A stretch of 64,000 nt of DNA, taken from NCBI RefSeq assembly GCF_900108855.1, contig NZ_FNXY01000005.1, positions 267,061 to 331,060 of the forward strand, written 5' to 3'. The notes beneath the pieces are model-generated. The model did no database searches, was not told the DNA's origin, and saw nothing but the letters and a program-made list of their open reading frames with translations. This document shows positions 1-7,755 of this stretch, piece after piece. The position numbers and the translations under genes were made by a program. The DNA is from Dyadobacter koreensis (GTDB taxonomy: Bacteria; Bacteroidota; Bacteroidia; Cytophagales; Spirosomataceae). How positions within the stretch are numbered: the first letter of the stretch is position 1; every line of letters begins with the position of its first letter.

Positions 1-270
1 CGTCCTACGATGAAACCTAAAACATCGGTTTCTGATGTTCCCGAATTACCGGTTGACGAGACACCAAAGGAAGAAGTCAAATCAAAACCGGCGTTTCGGC
101 CAACGATGAAACCGAAGATCACTGATGTAACTGCTTCTGAAATACCTGAAAAAACGATTGAAGGTAAAGCTGAACAAGAAAATCCTGAGGCAAAAGACGA
201 AATTCCTAAGCCAAAACCAGCTTTTCGCCCGACTATGAAGCCGAAACCAAAATCGCCCGATCAGGAATAG
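1..270 (+). CDS. C-terminal tail of a Lys/Pro-rich repeat protein upstream of nuoJ (5' end outside window)
   Basis: The reading frame is open from the first base, so the gene starts outside the window. The visible 89 residues are charged, Pro-rich and low in hydrophobics, so probably disordered. The motif KPAFRPTMKPK occurs complete twice (bases 85-117 and 214-246), and the window opens inside a third copy (RPTMKPK, bases 1-21). The copies are separated by acidic linkers. The stop lies 10 bp before nuoJ, so this is probably the 3' end of another complex I gene. A C-terminally extended NuoI ferredoxin-type subunit would fit gene order (I-J-K), but no Fe-S motif is visible, so the identity is inference. 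Confidence 0.6.
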   Translation, partial: RPTMKPKTSVSDVPELPVDETPKEEVKSKPAFRPTMKPKITDVTASEIPEKTIEGKAEQENPEAKDEIPKPKPAFRPTMKPKPKSPDQE

Positions 271-280
271 ACAAATTTAG

Positions 281-814
281 ATGAATATGGAGTTAGCTGC
301 TTTTTACGGATTTTCTGGCTTAGCGATTGTTTCGGCACTTTTTATATTATTTTCCCGAAACCTGATCTATGCTGCCTTTGCCTTATTTCTAACATTTCTG
401 GGTGTTGCAGCTCTTTATGTTTTGGCAGGCGCAGATTTTCTGGCAGTTGCCCAGATTATGGTTTATGTAGGTGGTATTTTGGTGTTGCTTATATTTGGTA
501 TAATGCTTACTCAAAAAGCTGAAAGGGATGTTATCTCATCCACTCCCAATCAGGTCATTATATCTGTCAAGCGCCAGTTTTGGGGTTTTCTAACAGGTAT
601 AAGTTTGTTTTGCTTTCTTACCTATATCATCGCAACAGCTAATTTTACAATGACCGGCGAAACGAATATTTCTCGTTCTACATTGAAAACTATTGGGGTA
701 GAGTTGATGACGAGTCATCTTTTACCTTTTGAAATCGCCGCAATACTGTTGCTGGTGGCGTTGGTAGGTGCCGCATACCTTGCTTTAAACAGAAATCCAT
801 TGTCTCATGATTAA
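281..814 (+). CDS. nuoJ: NADH-quinone oxidoreductase subunit J (first copy)
   Basis: This is a membrane subunit of the proton-pumping arm of complex I. The 177 residues show five hydrophobic segments in the NuoJ pattern: an early SRNLIYAA segment, then a Gly-rich third helix with VAQIMVYVGGILVLLIF, and a last helix with LLPFEIAAILLLVALVGA. Length is normal for the family. The gene overlaps nuoK by 8 bp, so the two are translationally coupled. A second, clearly different nuoJ lies at 37119-37637, so the genome carries two NuoJ proteins. The start was chosen because it follows the preceding stop by 10 bp and gives a full first helix. Confidence 0.95.
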   Translation: MNMELAAFYGFSGLAIVSALFILFSRNLIYAAFALFLTFLGVAALYVLAGADFLAVAQIMVYVGGILVLLIFGIMLTQKAERDVISSTPNQVIISVKRQFWGFLTGISLFCFLTYIIATANFTMTGETNISRSTLKTIGVELMTSHLLPFEIAAILLLVALVGAAYLALNRNPLSHD

Positions 815-1118
815 TATTCCGGTCGAACATTATTTGATTGTTGCAGCAGCATTATTTTGTATAGGTTTGGCGATAGCCATCACTAAGCAACATTTAATTG
901 GGATATTACTCGGCATCGAATTAATGTTGAATGCGGTTAATATTAATCTGATTGCATTTAGCCGACATGACCCTGAAAAAATTGGCGGGCAACTTTTCGC
1001 CTTGTTTGTAATTGTTGTGGCGGCCGCAGAAATAACAGTTGCGCTCGCTATTATTCTAAGGGTTTATGGGCATTTCAGGACAGTAGAGCCGGATAAAGTT
1101 AGTGAATTGAAAAAATAA
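807..1118 (+). CDS. nuoK: NADH-quinone oxidoreductase subunit K
   Basis: This is a small three-helix membrane subunit of complex I, homologous to MrpC antiporter subunits. The 103 residues contain the family signature GILLGIELMLNAVNINLIAF, with the conserved membrane Glu of helix 2, and a second membrane Glu in AAAEITVALAI of helix 3. Both are proton-path residues in NuoK. The start lies inside the 3' end of nuoJ. It is the only nuoK in the window, because the large nuo operon at 37-47 kb stops after nuoJ. No nuoL follows, so the remaining genes of this set must lie to the left of the window or elsewhere. Confidence 0.95.
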   Translation: MINIPVEHYLIVAAALFCIGLAIAITKQHLIGILLGIELMLNAVNINLIAFSRHDPEKIGGQLFALFVIVVAAAEITVALAIILRVYGHFRTVEPDKVSELKK

Positions 1119-1159
1119 AAACTTCCAAATCTGAAACCAAATCTACATTTTCTGCCTCT

Positions 1160-1606
1160 ATGAATTGGTTTTTTCTGCTTCTGGCTTTTATGATTGGAAT
1201 GGCTAATACACTTCAATCCGGAGTAAATGCCCAGTTAAGAGTAGCGCTGGGAAATCCGATTATGGCTGCTATAACATCATTTAGTCTTGGGCTTTTTGTC
1301 TTACTTGTGGCCTTTGCATTCTTTAATCAAAATCCGATTCCTACGCTTGCGACATTCCGGGACATAAGTATCTGGAAATATGCCGGAGGATTTTTAGGTG
1401 CATTTTATGTGGTTACTGTTATTTTTATCGTCCGAGATATTGGGCCGGCCAATTTAATCTGCCTTGTAATTGCCGGACAAATGTTAGCCGCAATGATCGT
1501 CGATCACTACGGCTTTCAAGGTTTTGCAGTTCATCCGATCAGTTTTGCCCGAATATGCGGTGCTGTTCTTTTGATTGCAGGTGTTTATCTCATTCTCAAA
1601 AATTAA
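1160..1606 (+). CDS. DMT superfamily membrane protein (DUF606/YdcZ type)
   Basis: The protein has 148 residues with about five hydrophobic helices. The N-terminal helix has the pattern MANTLQSGVNAQLR and the last helix ends close to the C-terminus. Length, helix number and the Gly/Asn-containing first helix match the DUF606 (YdcZ) branch of the drug/metabolite transporter superfamily, whose members are about 140-150 residues and probably work as dimers. Substrate is unknown. It starts 41 bp after nuoK on the same strand and may be co-transcribed, but no functional link to complex I is evident. It converges with the following minus-strand gene and overlaps it by 4 bp. Confidence 0.8.
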   Translation: MNWFFLLLAFMIGMANTLQSGVNAQLRVALGNPIMAAITSFSLGLFVLLVAFAFFNQNPIPTLATFRDISIWKYAGGFLGAFYVVTVIFIVRDIGPANLICLVIAGQMLAAMIVDHYGFQGFAVHPISFARICGAVLLIAGVYLILKN

Positions 1607-2124
1607 GGAATACGGTTAAAAACAAAGAGGTCCATAAATTCCCATTTGTTATTTTCCAGTTTTCCTCTTCTAATGACCAGTTGATTCTGGCTGCGTCTTT
1701 CGTAAATAATTCTTACAGAAATATCATCCTTTTCAAATAAAGCTTCATTTTTTTTTGCTTCAATAAAATTGTAGGTATCTGAAACTTCTTTTTCTTCCAG
1801 CGATATCATTCCTGGTTTGAAATGTTTTACATGTGCAACAGGTCCTTTTTCCGTTTGTTCAAATGCAAATAGCTCATAAAGCGTTGCTTTTCCATCTTTC
1901 ACCATACGAATAAAACCAACGATATTATCACCTTCCGGTGCAGTCCAGGAAGCTTCAATGGTTCCGCCGTTATAGCTGCCTTTCCAACGGCCATCCAGGA
2001 AATCAATATCTTTTAAACTTCCTTTTGTTGCAGTCTGGGCAATTGAAGAGGCTGATAACAAAGTCACAAAAATGAATACAAACGATAAGGTTTTACTAAA
2101 AGTGAATTGGTTGAATCGGATCAT
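1603..2124 (-). CDS. Secreted protein, DUF6265-like
   Basis: The 173-residue protein begins with a basic stretch, a hydrophobic core and an Ala-x-Ala-like cleavage site near residue 29, so it is predicted to be exported. The mature part starts with a pattern of the form FLDGRWKG, followed by a beta-rich domain with EASWTAPEGDNIVGF. This arrangement matches what I know of the DUF6265 family, which has a lipocalin-like appearance. No catalytic residues can be assigned. It is probably a single-gene transcript, with no partner on its strand closer than the purF-like gene, which has its own terminator. Confidence 0.7.
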   Translation of the reverse strand: MIRFNQFTFSKTLSFVFIFVTLLSASSIAQTATKGSLKDIDFLDGRWKGSYNGGTIEASWTAPEGDNIVGFIRMVKDGKATLYELFAFEQTEKGPVAHVKHFKPGMISLEEKEVSDTYNFIEAKKNEALFEKDDISVRIIYERRSQNQLVIRRGKLENNKWEFMDLFVFNRIP

Positions 2125-2221
2125 ATGGATTTAGGTTTAATAAAATGCCAAATTAGAAGTAATTTTCAATTTTACCGAATTAATTAAGCTCTGGATATAT
2201 CCAAAACAGATTGGGCAACAC

Positions 2222-2255
2222 AAAAAAACAGCCGTCCGGAAAACAGACGACTGTT
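2222..2255 (-). terminator. Terminator of the purF-like gene
   Basis: A hairpin with 10-nt arms (2227-2236 and 2246-2255, one mismatch) and a 9-nt loop. On the minus strand it is followed by a run of seven T (plus-strand A run 2222-2228). It begins 25 bp after the purF-like stop codon. Confidence 0.65.
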
Positions 2256-2279
2256 AGAATATATAAGAAAGTCTTGTTA

Positions 2280-4172
2280 TTAATAAGCTCTTTCCAGTTT
2301 GCCTTCGTGAGAATTGGCAAATGCTTTGTTAACTACTTTATTGCCACCCGGCGTTGGGTAATTTCCAGTGAAATACCAGTCCCCAACATGGTTAGGACAA
2401 GCTTTATGAAGGTTATCAACCGTTTGGAAAATCACAGAAAGCTCAGCATTCAAATCCTTTGGACGAATAATTTCAGCAATTGAATTTGAAATTTCATCGT
2501 CTGTAAAAGGATCGTAAAGCGCCTTTACGTAATTAGTATGAAAAGAATTCCTAGTTGCAATCGAAGCCACCGCTTGTGTGTAAACTTCTTCGATCAAATC
2601 CTCCATATTACGGTCTTCCAATAACTTCAATACCGCTCTGAAGGCCACGAAATCCTTCATTTTCGACATATCAATACCATAACAATCAGGGAAACGGATT
2701 TGAGGAGCAGACGAAACAACCACAATTTTCTTTGGCTGTAACCTGTCAAGCATCGTTAGAATACTCTTTTCAAGTGTTGTACCACGAACGATCGAGTCAT
2801 CTATAATTACAACAGTATCAACATTTTTCCGAACCACTTCAAAAGTTGTATCGTAAACGCTGGATACCATATCATCGCGAAGTGCATCTGCGGTGATAAA
2901 TGTCCTTGATTTTACATCTTTCGTCACCAGTTTTTCGATACGCGGACGGAAGGATAGTACTTTTTCCAGGTCAGCTTCAAAAAGAATTCCATCCATGATG
3001 GCTTGTTTTCTTTTCTTAGCCAGATATTCTTCCAAACCTTCGATCATTCCTAAAAATGATGTTTCGGCTGTATTTGGAATATAGGAGAAAATCGTATTTT
3101 CAAGATCGTAATTGATTTCCTTCAGAATCTGTGGAATCAATAATTTGCCAAGTTGTTTACGCTCGTAATAGATATCGGGATCTGTCCCCCTCGAGAAATA
3201 AATACGTTCGAAACTGCACGCACGTTTCTCCAAACGGGGTAAAATAGGGAATTCGTTATATTCTCCGTTTTTATCAATAATAAGCGCTGAACCAGGAGTA
3301 ATTTCCTGAATTTGAGAATATTCTACATTAAATGCAGCCTTGATTGCCTGTTTTTCTGAAGCGACTACAACTACTTCGTCGTCAGCATAATAAAATGCGG
3401 GACGAATACCTGCCGGGTCGCGAATTACAAAAGAAGCTCCGTAACCTGTCAAGCCACACATCGCATATCCGCCATCAAAATCACGGCAAGATCTGTAAAG
3501 AAGTCTTTGAAGGTCAATATTCTCTTCAATTACATCAGAAAGTGTAGGATTTTCATAAATGCCTTTGAAGCGATCGAAGACACGTTGATTTTCTTCATCC
3601 AGGAAATGTCCAATTTTCTCCATGACCGTCACGGTATCGACTTTTTCTTTTGGATGCTGACCTAATGATACCAATTTACCAAAAAGTTCGTCAACATTTG
3701 TCATGTTAAAGTTTCCGGCCATAACCAGATTCCGGCTTCTCCAATTACTCTGGCGAAGCATCGGATGACAGTTTTCAACTTCATTGGTTCCGTGCGTTCC
3801 GTAACGAAGATGGCCAAGCCATACCTCTCCGGTAAATGCAAGGTTTTCCTGCAACCATTTCGCATCGGTGATGCGTTCTTTATTATTCTTCAGTCCTTTA
3901 CGGAATTTCTTGTGAATTTTGGAAAAAATATCAGTAAGAGGCTGAGGTTCTACCGATCTGTAACGGCTGATATAGCGTTTTCCAGGCGGAACATCAATTT
4001 TGATGTTGGCAACACCGGCTCCATCTTGTCCCCGGTTGACCTGTTTTTCCATCATTACTGAAAGCTTGTGCACGGCATATAGCGGCGTGTCGTATTTGTC
4101 AATATAGTATTGAAATGGCTTTCGAAGACGGATGAGTGCAATCCCGCACTCATGCTTTATGGCGTCGCTCAT
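2280..4172 (-). CDS. PurF-like amidophosphoribosyltransferase, long variant
   Basis: The 630 residues combine an N-terminal class II glutamine amidotransferase domain with a C-terminal type I phosphoribosyltransferase domain. The N-terminus reads MSDAIKHECGIAL. This resembles PurF proteins with a short propeptide, where the Cys after the Glu becomes the N-terminal nucleophile (here Cys9). The PRPP loop is VVIIDDSIVRGTTL near residue 455. Canonical PurF is about 470-510 residues, so this form has some 120 extra, mostly between and within the domains. I recall a long PurF paralogue in Cytophagales beside a normal PurF. Whether this one makes phosphoribosylamine or has another role cannot be read from sequence. 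No other pur gene is nearby. Confidence 0.85.
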   Translation of the reverse strand: MSDAIKHECGIALIRLRKPFQYYIDKYDTPLYAVHKLSVMMEKQVNRGQDGAGVANIKIDVPPGKRYISRYRSVEPQPLTDIFSKIHKKFRKGLKNNKERITDAKWLQENLAFTGEVWLGHLRYGTHGTNEVENCHPMLRQSNWRSRNLVMAGNFNMTNVDELFGKLVSLGQHPKEKVDTVTVMEKIGHFLDEENQRVFDRFKGIYENPTLSDVIEENIDLQRLLYRSCRDFDGGYAMCGLTGYGASFVIRDPAGIRPAFYYADDEVVVVASEKQAIKAAFNVEYSQIQEITPGSALIIDKNGEYNEFPILPRLEKRACSFERIYFSRGTDPDIYYERKQLGKLLIPQILKEINYDLENTIFSYIPNTAETSFLGMIEGLEEYLAKKRKQAIMDGILFEADLEKVLSFRPRIEKLVTKDVKSRTFITADALRDDMVSSVYDTTFEVVRKNVDTVVIIDDSIVRGTTLEKSILTMLDRLQPKKIVVVSSAPQIRFPDCYGIDMSKMKDFVAFRAVLKLLEDRNMEDLIEEVYTQAVASIATRNSFHTNYVKALYDPFTDDEISNSIAEIIRPKDLNAELSVIFQTVDNLHKACPNHVGDWYFTGNYPTPGGNKVVNKAFANSHEGKLERAY

Positions 4173-4609
4173 AAGAAGAATAATGAGTTAGAAATATGTT
4201 CGTTTGCTGGCTGCAAATCTTATTCCTTTTAATAATTTGTTAACGAACGAAAAACGTTCTTAGTTCGTAAACCTGGAATAAAGGTACAAATCCTTTCCCT
4301 TAAAAAACTTCTAATCTCCCTGTTTTTTTCTGGTCATTTCAGATGAAGTTGTCTTGAAGTAAACAAGTTATGCCCCCGGAGCTACATGGAACTGTGTTAA
4401 TGAAAATTTTAACATTATTTTTTTATATATTTTTCAATTTGGTAACCCATTTTGCCGGCTTAAATAGTTTTTAAATTTTTTTATTTTGACTGCTTTAAAT
4501 TTGAAGCCGCAGTCTGATCATCCCCGTTCTAATAGAAATAATTGGATTTGAATCCGTTGGTAAAAGTTATGGTATTGTTAATTCTTACCTTAGCAGAATA
4601 GTCCTCATT
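4173..4609. other. Intergenic region between divergent purF-like gene and recO
   Basis: This AT-rich stretch of 437 bp separates divergent genes and must hold both promoters. It contains an inverted repeat GAACG-AAAAA-CGTTC at 4245-4259, about 75 bp upstream of the purF-like start, which could be an operator or a leader hairpin. A weak -7-like box (TACCTTAG, 4586-4593) lies 16 bp before recO. I see no small gene or riboswitch. Confidence 0.4.
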
Positions 4610-5305
4610 ATGTTACATAAAACCAAAGGAATTGCATTAAGTTATATCCGGTATCGCGAATCTTCAATCATTACGAAGGTTTACACCGAATCTTTTGGCA
4701 TACAGACCTACATTGTGAACGGAGTGCGCAGCAGCAAGTCTAAGACGAACAAAATTGCTCTTTTTCAGCCATTGACCTTGTTGGATATGGTGGTTTACCA
4801 TAAAAGCAAGGAAGACACAATCCATCGGATTTCTGAGTTAAAGTGTTATAATCCGTTTCAGACACTTCCATATGATATGTACAAATCAAGTCTGGCAATG
4901 TTCATCACTGAAATATTGGGGAAAACATTGAAAGAGGAAGAAGCCAACGAGCCGCTATTTCAATTCATTGAAGAATCAGTTCTATATCTTGATGAAGCAA
5001 ATGGCCGTTTTGAAAATTTTCACATCCAGTTTTTACTTCAGTTGGCCGCATATCTCGGTTTTGGCGTAGAAAGTACAGCTGATCTAGAAGGGGAATTAAA
5101 GGAAAATCATTATCCGCATATCGCTGATGCCAAAGAACATTATGCTACCGAACAATTATTAATGAATGGATATGGTTTCGAAGTTGCGCTGGACAGAAGC
5201 CGGCGGATTGACATTTTAGAAAAGCTGCTTTTCTTTTATAAAATCCACATGGATACTCTGGGAGAAATCAGATCATTAGAGGTGCTGAAGGAAGTTCTTC
5301 GCTAA
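4610..5305 (+). CDS. recO: DNA repair protein RecO
   Basis: RecO works with RecR (and RecF) to load RecA onto SSB-covered single-stranded DNA during gap repair. The 231 residues start with the OB-fold pattern MLHKTKGIALSYIRYRESS and continue with IVNGVR, followed by a helical domain. Length is typical. The C-terminal Cys-rich zinc motif of some RecO proteins is absent, as is common in Bacteroidota. It is monocistronic here: the next gene begins 94 bp downstream and encodes an unrelated secreted protein. Confidence 0.92.
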   Translation: MLHKTKGIALSYIRYRESSIITKVYTESFGIQTYIVNGVRSSKSKTNKIALFQPLTLLDMVVYHKSKEDTIHRISELKCYNPFQTLPYDMYKSSLAMFITEILGKTLKEEEANEPLFQFIEESVLYLDEANGRFENFHIQFLLQLAAYLGFGVESTADLEGELKENHYPHIADAKEHYATEQLLMNGYGFEVALDRSRRIDILEKLLFFYKIHMDTLGEIRSLEVLKEVLR

Positions 5306-5399
5306 ATCAAATAACAATTGATTAGGTATTCAAAAAATGCTGGTTATTAATCTGGCATAATTTTGATGCGGTAATTAAGCAAACGTAAACTAGAAAAGC

Positions 5400-6104
5400 A
5401 TGAGACAACTTATTATTTTTTCATTACTATTATGCGGTACCGCCGCGATGAGCCAGGCTCCAAAAGGTGCCTGGAAATCCCAGGAGCCCACAGGTAGTAC
5501 TTCCACTTTAATTGTTGCTGATAATTATTTGACGATCGCTTCTTACAGCGTTTTAAATAAATCCTACGAAAGAACCGAAGGCGGCCCTTTTACGATTCAG
5601 GGCGATCAGATGACATATACGCCAGAGTTTAATCCCTCCGATACGGCAAAAGTTGGTATCCCGATCGTTTTCACTGTCACGAAAAAAGACGGAATTCTGA
5701 CTCTGAAGTATGAGGAAGCGATGGTCTGGATGAAAATTGATGAGAGCGAAAATGCACCTTTGGCAGGCCTTTGGCAAATTACCGAACGCGCGAATGATGG
5801 CCAGGGTGGACTTGTGAAAATCCATCAGGAAGGAACGAGAAAAACATTGAAAATTTTGTCGGGAACGCGTTTCCACTGGATTGCATTCGATGCGGCAGAC
5901 CGAACTTTTTATAATACCGGCGGTGGAACTTACACAGCGAAAAATGGCAAGTATGCCGAAAAAATTGAGTTTTTATCCAAAGATAACAACAGGGTAGGGA
6001 TGAATCTCACTTTCGACTACAAGCTTGAAAACGGTCGTTGGGAGCATACCGGGAAAAGTACAGCTGGAAAACCTGTTCATGAAATCTGGGAAAAAATTAA
6101 ATAA
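5400..6104 (+). CDS. Secreted protein of unknown function (lipocalin-like)
   Basis: The 234-residue protein begins with a clear signal peptide (hydrophobic residues 4-18, cleavage near MSQA). The mature part has two similar halves, each opening with a GxW pattern (KGAWKSQEP near residue 22 and AGLWQITERA near residue 121) and each rich in beta strands with WxK or WEK endings. This suggests two lipocalin-like modules in tandem. I recognise no active-site motif. The gene ends at a strong bidirectional hairpin terminator and appears to be a single transcription unit. Confidence 0.7.
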   Translation: MRQLIIFSLLLCGTAAMSQAPKGAWKSQEPTGSTSTLIVADNYLTIASYSVLNKSYERTEGGPFTIQGDQMTYTPEFNPSDTAKVGIPIVFTVTKKDGILTLKYEEAMVWMKIDESENAPLAGLWQITERANDGQGGLVKIHQEGTRKTLKILSGTRFHWIAFDAADRTFYNTGGGTYTAKNGKYAEKIEFLSKDNNRVGMNLTFDYKLENGRWEHTGKSTAGKPVHEIWEKIK

Positions 6105-6128
6105 TTCCACTTCTCTACGCATGAATAT

Positions 6129-6172
6129 CCGGTTCTGGATTCAAATTTTATTGAATTCAGAACCGGTTTTTT
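6129..6172. terminator. Bidirectional terminator between convergent genes
   Basis: A 16-bp stem (6129-6144 with 6151-6166, one G-T pair) with a 6-nt loop, followed by six T on the plus strand. It lies 24 bp after the plus-strand stop codon and overlaps the last codon of the converging minus-strand gene. Confidence 0.8.
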
Positions 6173-6611
6173 ATTCGACAACTTCTGCATTTTTCAAGAT
6201 GTAATTCAAATGTTCGATATCATTTGGATTAAGTTGCAAAACACCTCTCACGGTTCTCACCTCGTCAGTTTTGAAGCGCTGTCTTTTATTTTTAAATTGT
6301 AATTCCATAATAGATTCAGGTCCAGATCCTCCACAAAAAAAACACATGGCCATCGGCTGAGCTGAAACGACATAGATATTTTCGTTCTCATCCACAGGAA
6401 TGATATATCCTTTAATTTGAATTTCTTTTCCCTGTAAAGCTTTCACAGTCGGCCCAAAAGTGGGATAGAGAAAATACATATTGACTTCCTTGTTCAGTTT
6501 TCTCGTAAATTCCACATCCGACAATTTCTTCCAATTTATTAGCAGAGGACTTGTTGCGGCAGATATTGTCAACGCCGCTGTCAAAAGGAAAATAGTGGCA
6601 CATGTTTTCAT
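6171..6611 (-). CDS. Secreted CxxC protein, DUF3299-like
   Basis: The 146 residues start with a signal peptide (cleavage near residue 20). The core has GKEIQIKGYIIPVD near residues 61-74, then MCFFCGGSGPES with Cys90 and Cys93. The order 'gain-of-GY-x-x-P' strand followed by a Cys-containing loop resembles DUF3299, a small periplasmic family of unknown function. It lies 9 bp downstream of the His-rich lipoprotein gene on the same strand, so the two form an operon. The divergent palindrome at 7056-7074 probably controls both. A role in periplasmic metal handling is inference from the neighbours and the CxxC pair. Confidence 0.75.
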   Translation of the reverse strand: MKTCATIFLLTAALTISAATSPLLINWKKLSDVEFTRKLNKEVNMYFLYPTFGPTVKALQGKEIQIKGYIIPVDENENIYVVSAQPMAMCFFCGGSGPESIMELQFKNKRQRFKTDEVRTVRGVLQLNPNDIEHLNYILKNAEVVE

Positions 6612-6620
6612 TTTCTTATC

Positions 6621-7037
6621 CTAATCATTTAGCTCCTTTAAATTTTTTTGTAGTTGCTCGATCGCAGCTTTCGTATTGCGCTGATATTCAAGCATCGATT
6701 CATCCGTCATTTGCGGAACGGGTTTGTGTTCATGATGATGCTCGCCTTCCCCGTCATGATGTTCATGTTCGAAACCGGGCACCTCAATTATTCCTTCTTC
6801 CCACAATTCAACCAGATTATCTATACTGTCCAGCCTTGCCAGAAAGCCCGGTTCCTTGTTTTCAGTCGCTGATTTCTTCTTTTCTTGAATCTCTTTTTCG
6901 ACATTTTTATGAATAGCAACGGATTCCAAATGTACTTTATTTGCTTCGATAAGCGCTTCACTTTTGGTCTTTTCGTTTGAGCATGAATTTAAAATAAACA
7001 GACATACTGCACCTGAAATAACATACATATTTATCAT
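6621..7037 (-). CDS. Histidine-rich lipoprotein, probable metal binder
   Basis: The 138 residues begin with a hydrophobic segment ending in a lipobox (FILNSC, Cys19), so the protein is a predicted lipoprotein. A charged, coiled-coil-like middle (residues 25-60) precedes a cluster of nine His and several acidic residues between 91 and 104 (EHEHHDGEGEHHHEHK). Such stretches bind zinc or similar divalent metals. It is the first gene of a two-gene operon transcribed away from a palindromic operator shared with the MerC-like gene. The family is not known to me. Metal scavenging in the periplasm is inferred from composition and context. Confidence 0.75.
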   Translation of the reverse strand: MINMYVISGAVCLFILNSCSNEKTKSEALIEANKVHLESVAIHKNVEKEIQEKKKSATENKEPGFLARLDSIDNLVELWEEGIIEVPGFEHEHHDGEGEHHHEHKPVPQMTDESMLEYQRNTKAAIEQLQKNLKELND

Positions 7038-7055
7038 ATCGACTGAACTCTATTA

Positions 7056-7074
7056 TTTGCAACTATGTTGCAAA
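7056..7074. promoter_or_regulatory. Palindromic operator 1 (probable Zur/Fur-family box)
   Basis: The site TTTGCAACTATGTTGCAAA has a 9-1-9 layout with one mismatched pair. It sits between the divergent His-rich lipoprotein gene (start 18 bp away) and the MerC-like gene (start 45 bp away). Its core matches operators 2 and 3 in front of the CobW gene. The 7-1-7/9-1-9 geometry is typical of the Fur superfamily. Zinc specificity is inferred from the genes. Confidence 0.7.
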
Positions 7075-7119
7075 AATGAATAAAAAGATTGATTCATACA
7101 ATCGAAACCTTATAATTAT

Positions 7120-7674
7120 ATGAGTAACAGAGTATTTTTTACAATACCACTTGTCTTCACAGCGACATTGCTTCATATGGGTTGCTGCCTTTTGCCATTG
7201 TTTTCTATTATCGGTACCTCCCTTCCTTATCTTGAATTTTTTAGTCGATTTAAATCATTTTTCACCTGTTTTCAATTGGCAGTCCTGCTCTATCTGACCG
7301 TCAGAATAATGCTGGATCAGAAGAAGGTGAAACCATTTTGTAATATGAAAGACCGTATCATGCATTTTGTCAGCCTGGTGATTGTAATTACCGGTATGAC
7401 GATAAGTTATTATGAGCCTTTTAAAACAGAAGACCAGATGCTGGCAGAACGACAATTTCTGTTATTTAAAAATCATCGTCAGCTGGAAGTCAACCTTTTC
7501 GGAGAATATGATGAAGAAGCTCTGAGAAAAGATTTAGAGAATATGAAAGGAATTAAGTCAAACCGAATATCAATCGGTAATGATACACTTGCACTTACTT
7601 TTCATAGCAATGAGGTTTCCCGCCAGGAAATACTGAGAAATTTACGATTGAAAGGATATAGTTTCGCTGAATAG
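7120..7674 (+). CDS. MerC-like membrane protein with a C-terminal degenerate HMA-like domain
   Basis: The 184 residues have about four hydrophobic segments in the first 105 residues and a soluble C-terminal domain (about 118-184). The first helix carries HMGCCLLPL with His19, Cys22 and Cys23, like the metal-thiol helix of MerC/MerT transporters. A further Cys lies in the loop after helix 3 (PFCNMKD). The C-terminal part has a ferredoxin-like beta-alpha-beta pattern but no CxxC, so it is at most a degenerate HMA domain. Placement between operator 1 and the CobW gene suggests a divalent metal, probably zinc, rather than mercury. No other mer gene is present. Confidence 0.75.
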   Translation: MSNRVFFTIPLVFTATLLHMGCCLLPLFSIIGTSLPYLEFFSRFKSFFTCFQLAVLLYLTVRIMLDQKKVKPFCNMKDRIMHFVSLVIVITGMTISYYEPFKTEDQMLAERQFLLFKNHRQLEVNLFGEYDEEALRKDLENMKGIKSNRISIGNDTLALTFHSNEVSRQEILRNLRLKGYSFAE

Positions 7675-7684
7675 ATTTTAATTT

Positions 7685-7701
7685 ATGCAACATTGTTGCA
7701 T
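7685..7701. promoter_or_regulatory. Palindromic operator 2
   Basis: A perfect 8-1-8 palindrome, ATGCAACATTGTTGCAT, 11 bp after the MerC-like stop codon and 55 bp before the CobW start. It shares the core TGCAACA-T-TGTTGCA with operator 3. The centres of the two are 36 bp apart. Confidence 0.7.
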
Positions 7702-7711
7702 TATAAGTTAA

Positions 7712-7746
7712 TTTATATATTTGCAACATTGTTGCAAATATATAAA
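7712..7746. promoter_or_regulatory. Palindromic operator 3 (35-bp extended palindrome)
   Basis: The centre is a perfect 9-1-9 palindrome, TTTGCAACATTGTTGCAAA (7720-7738). The symmetry continues into AT-rich flanks, giving 16-bp arms around a 3-bp centre with no mismatch. It ends 9 bp before the CobW ATG, so a bound repressor would cover the promoter or leader. The site also decides the start: the upstream in-frame ATG at 7693 lies inside operator 2 and is unlikely to be used. Confidence 0.75.
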
Positions 7747-7755
7747 TGGCGAAAT

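Noticed and set aside
7693-7755. 21-codon N-terminal extension of the CobW GTPase
   Set aside because: The extension would be encoded by operators 2 and 3, is hydrophobic and absent from the usual GTPase N-terminus; the ATG at 7756 gives the normal start close to the P-loop.
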